Source: Spirochaetaceae bacterium
GTDB taxonomy: Bacteria; Spirochaetota; Spirochaetia; Treponematales; Breznakiellaceae
Length of the DNA stretch: 9,421 nucleotides
Assembly (NCBI GenBank): GCA_031280705.1
Contig: JAITGJ010000137.1
Span: 1 to 9,421 of the forward strand
Direction of reading: 5' to 3'
Each line of letters opens with the position of its first letter. Position 1 is the first letter of the stretch. The notes under the pieces are model-generated. The model was not told the DNA's origin. It saw only the letters and a list, made by a program, of their open reading frames with translations, and searched no databases. Below, piece after piece: positions 5,566-9,421 of this stretch. The position numbers were made by a program, and so were the translations under genes.

Positions 5566-6417
5566 ATGTTGAACATAAGTATCAACGGGAAAACTGCGGA
5601 TATCACGCTCGAAGCGGAAAAAACCATCGGCGAAGTACTTTCCGGTATTGACTCGTGGCTACAGAATTCAGGATTTCGCCTCAACGGCCTTGAAATTGAC
5701 GGGGAAAAGATTGACAGTCATGCGGTTCCCCTGGTGTTCGGGCGGGAACTGGCCGGCATTCGCGCCCTGAATATCCAGGTCTGCGCCGGTTCCGAACTTG
5801 CCCTGGACGCCCTCACAGACGCAGCGGCCTTGCTTTCCGCCTTTGGCGAAGCCCTCAAAACAGGCGGCCGGGAAGAAGCGGAAAAAATAGCCGCGCTCTG
5901 GGAATCCGGCGCAGCGGCCAGTTTTCTTTCGGTGGAATTTCCGGAACTGTACCGGGATTTGGGCGCGGCTTTCACGGACGCCGCCGCCCGTTCCGGCGCG
6001 GTCAAGGGCATTGTTGAGGAACGCATCCGTGAAATCGCCCGGCCTTTGGAAGAGGCGGAACGTCTTGAAGCGCTGGTCAACTCCGTGGCCGCGCGGCTTG
6101 AGGAACTGCCCCTTGATATACAGACCGGAAAAGACAGCCGCGCGGCGGAAACCGTTACGCTGTTTTCGGCCGCGGCGGAAAAACTGTTCCGGCTGTATCA
6201 TATTCTCAAAATTCAGGGGGAAGATTTCAGTTCCCTCATGGTAGAAGGCGCGCCGCTGGCCGCCTTTCTGGAAGAATTCTCGGGCGCGGTAAACGAAATG
6301 CTCCGCGCCTATCAGGGCCGGGACCTTGTGCTTGTGGGAGACCTCGCCGAGTACGAACTTGCTCCCCGGCTTAAGGGCTTTCTGGCGGGCCTGCTGGCGC
6401 TCCGGGAAAAAGTATGA
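5566..6417 (+). CDS. Unrecognised mostly helical protein next to fliD
   Basis: I do not recognise a family. From ATG 5566 the product has 283 residues, no signal peptide and no membrane segment, so it is probably cytoplasmic. Residues 1-75 alternate short strands and one helix (LNISING, ADITLE, helix TIGEVLSGIDSWLQNSG, FRLNGLEIDG, ALNIQV), which resembles a beta-grasp arrangement; the rest is acidic, Ala/Glu/Leu-rich helix with coiled-coil character (for example PLEEAERLEALVNSVAARLE). An upstream in-frame ATG at 5530 would add 12 residues, but 5530-5565 is AT-rich, unlike the neighbouring coding DNA, and looks like promoter or leader. Neither start has a good SD. Its stop overlaps the start of the PilZ gene (ATGA), so the two are translationally coupled. 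Position next to fliD suggests a flagellar accessory or chaperone-like role, but this is inference only. Confidence 0.85.
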   Translation: MLNISINGKTADITLEAEKTIGEVLSGIDSWLQNSGFRLNGLEIDGEKIDSHAVPLVFGRELAGIRALNIQVCAGSELALDALTDAAALLSAFGEALKTGGREEAEKIAALWESGAAASFLSVEFPELYRDLGAAFTDAAARSGAVKGIVEERIREIARPLEEAERLEALVNSVAARLEELPLDIQTGKDSRAAETVTLFSAAAEKLFRLYHILKIQGEDFSSLMVEGAPLAAFLEEFSGAVNEMLRAYQGRDLVLVGDLAEYELAPRLKGFLAGLLALREKV

Positions 6418-7544
6418 TCCATTTTTATGGCGGGGCCATATTCTTCCCGCTTCAGGCAAGCAATGGCGTAAAGTATTTCAAGGACGATGATCCCGCTGCC
6501 GCCCTGATGCTGCTTGCCGGCGCCGCGGCGCTTATCGGCATTATTTTTCTGGTGTCGATAGCCAGGCGCATTTTGCGCAAAATGGGCGTGGATTTTTCCG
6601 GTTTTGGCAACTCAAAAGGGTTCAGCACCTTCGCCCTGCGCCGCGCCGCCTGGCCGTACCGGCTCGATCCGGAACAGTTCAAACTGCTGGAAACCGTTTT
6701 CCGCGAGGACAGCATCACCAACCCCCGGCGTGTATTGACGAATACCGCCTCGCTGGACCGGCATTTCAGAAGTTATTACCAGAAAATGAAACAGGGCGCG
6801 GATAACAAAGATCCCGCCACGGCCCAGCGCGTACTGGCCCTGCTCTTTTCCACACGGAACGCCATTGACACTCTGCCTCCCGTGGTCTCCACATCTGCGG
6901 GCCCGCCCCAAATCCCCGGGCACAGCGCCGCGGTATTCCGCGCAAAAGGAAAAAGTTACCCGGTTACGGTACTCCGCGCCGAAGGCGTGCGGGTTACCAT
7001 CAGCGCACCGGTAAACGCGCTGGGAACGCCCATTACCATGCCGGAAGGTTCCTCCGCCGTACTTTCGTGCTTTATTGACGCCACGCGGGGGCTGGCAAGC
7101 GGGGTACACGTAACCGGGACATCGCGGAACAGCAAGGGAACGCCGGTGGTGGACCTCGCACTTACGGGAAAAAGTGAAGTTTTAATCAAGCGGAAATCCC
7201 GCCGCCGCACGCTCAAGATTGCCTGCTCCATTCAGACCGCCGCGGTAACGCCCAAACCGGCAGGCGGCGGCACGGCCGTCAAACTGGACCCGCTCATCCA
7301 TTCCGGCTATATTTTGGACATTTCTTCCGGTGGTTGTTCCATAAGTACGCGGGGCATCCTCAAAGTGGGTAAGATGGCCAAAATTTCCTTTGACGGCGAT
7401 ACGGACGGCGTGGTAATGCTGGCCCAGATTCTGCGCATCAATCGCGGCCCGCAGCTTGACGCGGTGGTTCACCTTAAATTCCTTAAAGTACCCCTCAAGT
7501 CAATGAACATGATCAACGCCCTTGTTTTTGGGTACGCCGGCTAG
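6414..7544 (+). CDS. Membrane-anchored YcgR/PilZ-type cyclic-di-GMP protein
   Basis: This 376-residue protein has one N-terminal membrane segment (residues about 29-50, ALMLLAGAAALIGIIFLVSI) followed by basic residues, a linker with charged helices (about 80-150), a first beta-rich region (about 170-255, YcgR N-terminal-like) and a C-terminal PilZ domain. The PilZ domain shows the RxxxR motif (R260 and R264, in KRKSRRRTLK) and the DxSxxG motif (D302, S304, G307, in LDISSGGCSI), both needed for c-di-GMP binding. The pairing of a YcgR-like barrel and PilZ is that of flagellar brake proteins, which act on the motor; here the membrane anchor would hold it at the inner membrane near the basal body. 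The ATG at 6414 overlaps the upstream stop by four bases, implying translational coupling. I assign the family on these motifs; a role in motility is inferred from the flagellar neighbourhood. Confidence 0.85.
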   Translation: MIHFYGGAIFFPLQASNGVKYFKDDDPAAALMLLAGAAALIGIIFLVSIARRILRKMGVDFSGFGNSKGFSTFALRRAAWPYRLDPEQFKLLETVFREDSITNPRRVLTNTASLDRHFRSYYQKMKQGADNKDPATAQRVLALLFSTRNAIDTLPPVVSTSAGPPQIPGHSAAVFRAKGKSYPVTVLRAEGVRVTISAPVNALGTPITMPEGSSAVLSCFIDATRGLASGVHVTGTSRNSKGTPVVDLALTGKSEVLIKRKSRRRTLKIACSIQTAAVTPKPAGGGTAVKLDPLIHSGYILDISSGGCSISTRGILKVGKMAKISFDGDTDGVVMLAQILRINRGPQLDAVVHLKFLKVPLKSMNMINALVFGYAG

Positions 7545-7545
7545 G

Positions 7546-7577
7546 GCCTCCGTCCGTCTTTTCGGGAACGGGGAGGC
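7546..7577 (+). terminator. Inverted repeat after the PilZ gene, possible weak terminator
   Basis: GCCTCC (7546-7551) pairs with GGAGGC (7572-7577), with further internal pairing of CCG (7554-7556) and CGG (7563-7565) around TCTTTT. It starts 2 bases after the stop codon. No T tract follows directly, so termination by this stem alone is doubtful. Confidence 0.35.
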
Positions 7578-7593
7578 GGCAGGACGCGCGATG

Positions 7594-7622
7594 TTGTTTT
7601 TTTATGCCAAATGTGCTAAAAT
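7594..7622 (+). promoter_or_regulatory. Strong sigma70-type promoter for the small protein and tsaE-tsaB group
   Basis: TTGTTT (7594-7599), exactly 17 bases, then TAAAAT (7617-7622), preceded by TGC (7614-7616) as an extended -10. Start of transcription near 7629 gives a 13-base leader carrying only the SD AAGGA (7631-7635). The area is strikingly AT-rich compared with the surrounding genes. This marks the border between flagellar genes and the housekeeping group downstream. Confidence 0.72.
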
Positions 7623-7642
7623 AAAAAAACAAGGAACGTGGG

Positions 7643-7906
7643 ATGAAAATTGTCCAAATTAAAAACATAGAGCGGAAAGAAGTCCCCATTTATTACCGCA
7701 GGCTGTTTACGGGCGTTGCTGAATTTGAGCTTCTTGGTAAATCAGAGGAGCGGCCTGTCGACTTTACCATCGAAACAAAGCCGACCGGCGCAAAGGATAT
7801 CTTTGTTACCATGCCGGATCCCATTGATTATCCGCTGGTACCCCTGATGAAAGAACTTAAAAAGTTTATCAATGATTTGGACGACGCGGGGGGCCTTCCT
7901 GGCTGA
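7643..7906 (+). CDS. Small unrecognised protein (87 residues) upstream of tsaE
   Basis: I do not recognise this family. The 87-residue product has charged, beta-strand-like segments in its first two thirds (MKIVQIKNIERKEVPIYY, AEFELLG, PVDFTIETK, DIFVTM) and a C-terminal amphipathic helix (YPLVPLMKELKKFINDLDD). No signal peptide, membrane segment or metal-binding motif is visible, so it is probably cytoplasmic. The ATG at 7643 lies 7 bases after SD AAGGA and 21 bases after a strong -10, so this is a real and probably well expressed gene. Codon use resembles the neighbours but the N-terminal part is more AT-rich. It overlaps the longest form of tsaE by 35 bases, so it may be co-transcribed with the t6A genes. 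Confidence 0.8.
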   Translation: MKIVQIKNIERKEVPIYYRRLFTGVAEFELLGKSEERPVDFTIETKPTGAKDIFVTMPDPIDYPLVPLMKELKKFINDLDDAGGLPG

Positions 7907-8402
7907 AGCGGGAGGCGGCGCGGCGCTTTCTGCCGGTACTACCGTGATTATCAGCTCCTCTCCCGGGGAAACGGTCCGTCTGGGGAAAAAACTGGGCTTG
8001 AGTCTTGCCCCCGGCTCCGTCATTGCCCTTCGTGGCGGCCTTGGCGCGGGAAAAACCCTTTTTGTACGGGGCATTGCCAAAGCGCTCCACATTGACGCAG
8101 AAATTACGAGCCCTACCTACACGCTGCTTGCCGTTTACGATGCTTCCCCGGAGGCCGGGAGCCTTCCCCTCTATCACTTTGACGCGTACCGCCTTTCGGG
8201 GGACGATGATTTTATCGCCCTGGGAGCGGAGGAGTATCTGTACGGGCGGGGGGTATCGGTTATTGAGTGGAGCGAGCGCGTTACGGCGTCAATTCCCGGC
8301 GGGGCAGTTACGGTAACAATCGGGATTCTTGAAGGCGGCAAGCGCCGCATCACCATATCGTTTCCGGCGCTTCCCGGCGGCGGCCCCGATGGGGGAGCAT
8401 AA
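7872..8402 (+). CDS. tsaE: tRNA t6A synthesis ATPase TsaE (YjeE)
   Basis: TsaE is the ATPase that works with TsaB and TsaD to make the N6-threonylcarbamoyl group of tRNA A37. The frame shows Walker A GGLGAGKT (residues 55-62), the SPTYTLL segment (80-86), YHFDAYRL (101-108) and VIEW (130-133), all conserved in the family. From ATG 7872 the protein has 176 residues, longer than the usual ~150; the first 23 residues are low-complexity and not family-like. A GTG at 7944 would start at VIISSSPGETVRLG and give a normal 152 residues, but no SD sits at the right distance (GGGAGG at 7910-7915 is too far). The true start is therefore uncertain; I give the longest form. The next gene begins 4 bases after its stop, as in an operon. 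Confidence 0.93.
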   Translation: MIWTTRGAFLAEAGGGAALSAGTTVIISSSPGETVRLGKKLGLSLAPGSVIALRGGLGAGKTLFVRGIAKALHIDAEITSPTYTLLAVYDASPEAGSLPLYHFDAYRLSGDDDFIALGAEEYLYGRGVSVIEWSERVTASIPGGAVTVTIGILEGGKRRITISFPALPGGGPDGGA

Positions 8403-8406
8403 ACCG

Positions 8407-9150
8407 GTGAATATCCTTGCCATTGATACCGCGTCCGCGCTGCTTTCGGTCGCGCTGGAGGCTCCCTCCGGCCGCTATGTTTTTGAGGGAGACGGGGCGG
8501 GAAGCCACGCCGAACGGCTCATGGTGATAATCGAATGGCTGCTTGAAAACGCGGGACTCAGGCGGGAAGAACTCGAACTTGTTTCCTGCATGGAGGGCCC
8601 CGGCTCTTTTACCGGCCTTCGGATCGGCTTTGCCGCGGCCAAGGGCCTTGCTCTGGCGCTGGGGATTCCCCTCCTTCCCGTTCCCACGCTCGACTGCCTG
8701 GCGCTGCCCCATGCGGCGTGGCCCGGCCCGGTCGTGGCGGCAATGGACGCCAAAAAAAAGCGCTTTTTTGCGGCCATTTACCGGCGGGGGGAAAAATGTA
8801 CCGCCGATCTTGACGCCGCCCCGGAAGAAATTGCCGCGCTTCTCGCGCCGTTTTGCGAGAACGGCGATCCGGTTTTCCTTGCCGGCCCCGATACACCCCT
8901 CCTGCACGCGGCGCTGCTCCCTTTTACCTTAACGGCGCCTATAGCTCCCGATCCCGCGTACCGGCGCGGCGCTTCCGGCGCCTTATTGGACATTTCCCGA
9001 AAAAGAGGTATAGTTTTAAGAGAAAACTGTTTTGCTTCTGACGGCGCCGGTCCGGTGTACGTGCGGAAAAGCGATGCGGAACTCCAATCAGGATTGAAAA
9101 ACGGAAATGATGAAGAACAACGAGTCAGCGGAAATTGCGGAAGTGCTTGA
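8407..9150 (+). CDS. tsaB: tRNA t6A synthesis protein TsaB (YeaZ)
   Basis: TsaB is the ASKHA-fold partner that scaffolds TsaD and TsaE in t6A synthesis. The N-terminus NILAIDTASALLSVAL fits the family start, with HAERL (34-38), GPGSFTGLRIG (64-74) and the following AKGLALALGIPLLPVPTLD all expected. Start GTG 8407 is chosen because it lies 9 bases after SD GGGGGAG (8391-8397), 4 bases after the tsaE stop, and gives the standard N-terminus; ATG 8389 and a further upstream start at 8329 would add unlike sequence and overlap tsaE. Length is 247 residues, slightly long, owing to a charged C-terminal tail (residues about 222-247) that overlaps the next gene by 44 bases. Like other TsaB it is not itself a glycoprotease. 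Confidence 0.94.
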   Translation: MNILAIDTASALLSVALEAPSGRYVFEGDGAGSHAERLMVIIEWLLENAGLRREELELVSCMEGPGSFTGLRIGFAAAKGLALALGIPLLPVPTLDCLALPHAAWPGPVVAAMDAKKKRFFAAIYRRGEKCTADLDAAPEEIAALLAPFCENGDPVFLAGPDTPLLHAALLPFTLTAPIAPDPAYRRGASGALLDISRKRGIVLRENCFASDGAGPVYVRKSDAELQSGLKNGNDEEQRVSGNCGSA

Positions 9151-9421
9151 AGATACCCTCGCCGCCTGTGATCCCGGGGAAATCCCGGAACTGCCGGGCG
9201 CGGGTGAAGAAGAAGCGGTAATGACGCGCCGGGGCCCCACAAGCGGCACTATCGCCGCCTTTGTTCCCTTTAAAGCCAGCGTATTTCCCGCCATGGTTAT
9301 TGACCGGGACTTGTACATCCTTGCCGCCAATGAATCCTGCCGGAATCTTTTTACCGGGTTTTCCGTGCTTGAGGGGAAGGCGTTTTTTGAGGTTTTCGGC
9401 AAGTACTTTACCATGGACGAT
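9107..9421 (+). CDS. PAS-like sensor or regulator, N-terminal part, cut by window edge
   Basis: From ATG 9107 (or ATG 9110) the frame stays open for 105 codons to the window edge. Residues about 1-60 are acidic and variable. From about 62 the pattern VIDRDLYILAANESCRNLF followed by GFSVLEGKAFFEVFG is that of a PAS domain start (strand, turn, AN-x-x-C/A, then G-K-x-F-E-F). PAS domains sense signals or mediate dimers in kinases, chemoreceptors and cyclases; which one cannot be told here. The start overlaps the tsaB end by 44 bases in another frame, with only weak SD signals (AGGA at 9090-9093), suggesting translational coupling. A start further downstream is possible but would lose the acidic leader. 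Confidence 0.72.
   Translation, partial: MMKNNESAEIAEVLEDTLAACDPGEIPELPGAGEEEAVMTRRGPTSGTIAAFVPFKASVFPAMVIDRDLYILAANESCRNLFTGFSVLEGKAFFEVFGKYFTMDD

Noticed and set aside
5668..6459. Minus-strand open frame of 263 codons opposite the unrecognised gene
   Set aside because: The plus-strand gene has balanced composition, helix periodicity and coupling to the PilZ gene; the minus frame is rich in Arg, Gly, Phe and Lys without recognisable structure.

Overview
The window looks like a chromosomal flagellar locus from a GC-rich treponeme or close spirochaete relative. Two tandem core flagellins of the spirochaetal FlaB type (both starting MIINHN, with the GANMDQ...GTMTA segment) are followed by flaG, fliD, two further genes, and the t6A genes tsaE and tsaB. 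From memory this order resembles treponemal genomes; I could not check it against a database.

Layout. 1-75 (-): first 25 codons of a sugar-type ABC transporter ATPase, transcribed divergently from a consensus-like promoter that would make a nearly leaderless mRNA. 422-1282 and 1662-2516 (+): two flaB flagellins, each preceded by a perfect hairpin exposing GGA in its loop just upstream of the Shine-Dalgarno (SD). The second flagellin starts with TTG and is followed by two terminator-like structures. 2678-5436: flaG and fliD with their own leader, which contains a 14-bp perfect hairpin and two tandem CsrA-like sites. fliD carries one in-frame TAG at codon 167 although the rest of the frame is open. 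5566-7544: a protein I do not recognise and a membrane-anchored YcgR/PilZ-type protein, joined by an ATGA overlap. 7643-9421: a strong sigma70-type promoter drives a small unrecognised protein, then TsaE, TsaB and the start of a PAS-like protein, all closely packed or overlapping.

How it works together. The flagellins form the periplasmic filament core, FliD is the cap, FlaG modulates the filament, and the PilZ protein probably links cyclic-di-GMP to motility. Three flagellar leaders carry CsrA-like sites, which suggests one post-transcriptional control (CsrA, probably with FliW) over flagellins and the flaG-fliD unit. TsaE and TsaB belong to tRNA t6A synthesis and are unrelated to motility.

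Most worth a second look: the amber codon in fliD, the shared CsrA-site architecture, the long hairpin leader of flaG, and the two unrecognised genes. No tRNA, rRNA, CRISPR array or insertion sequence was seen.
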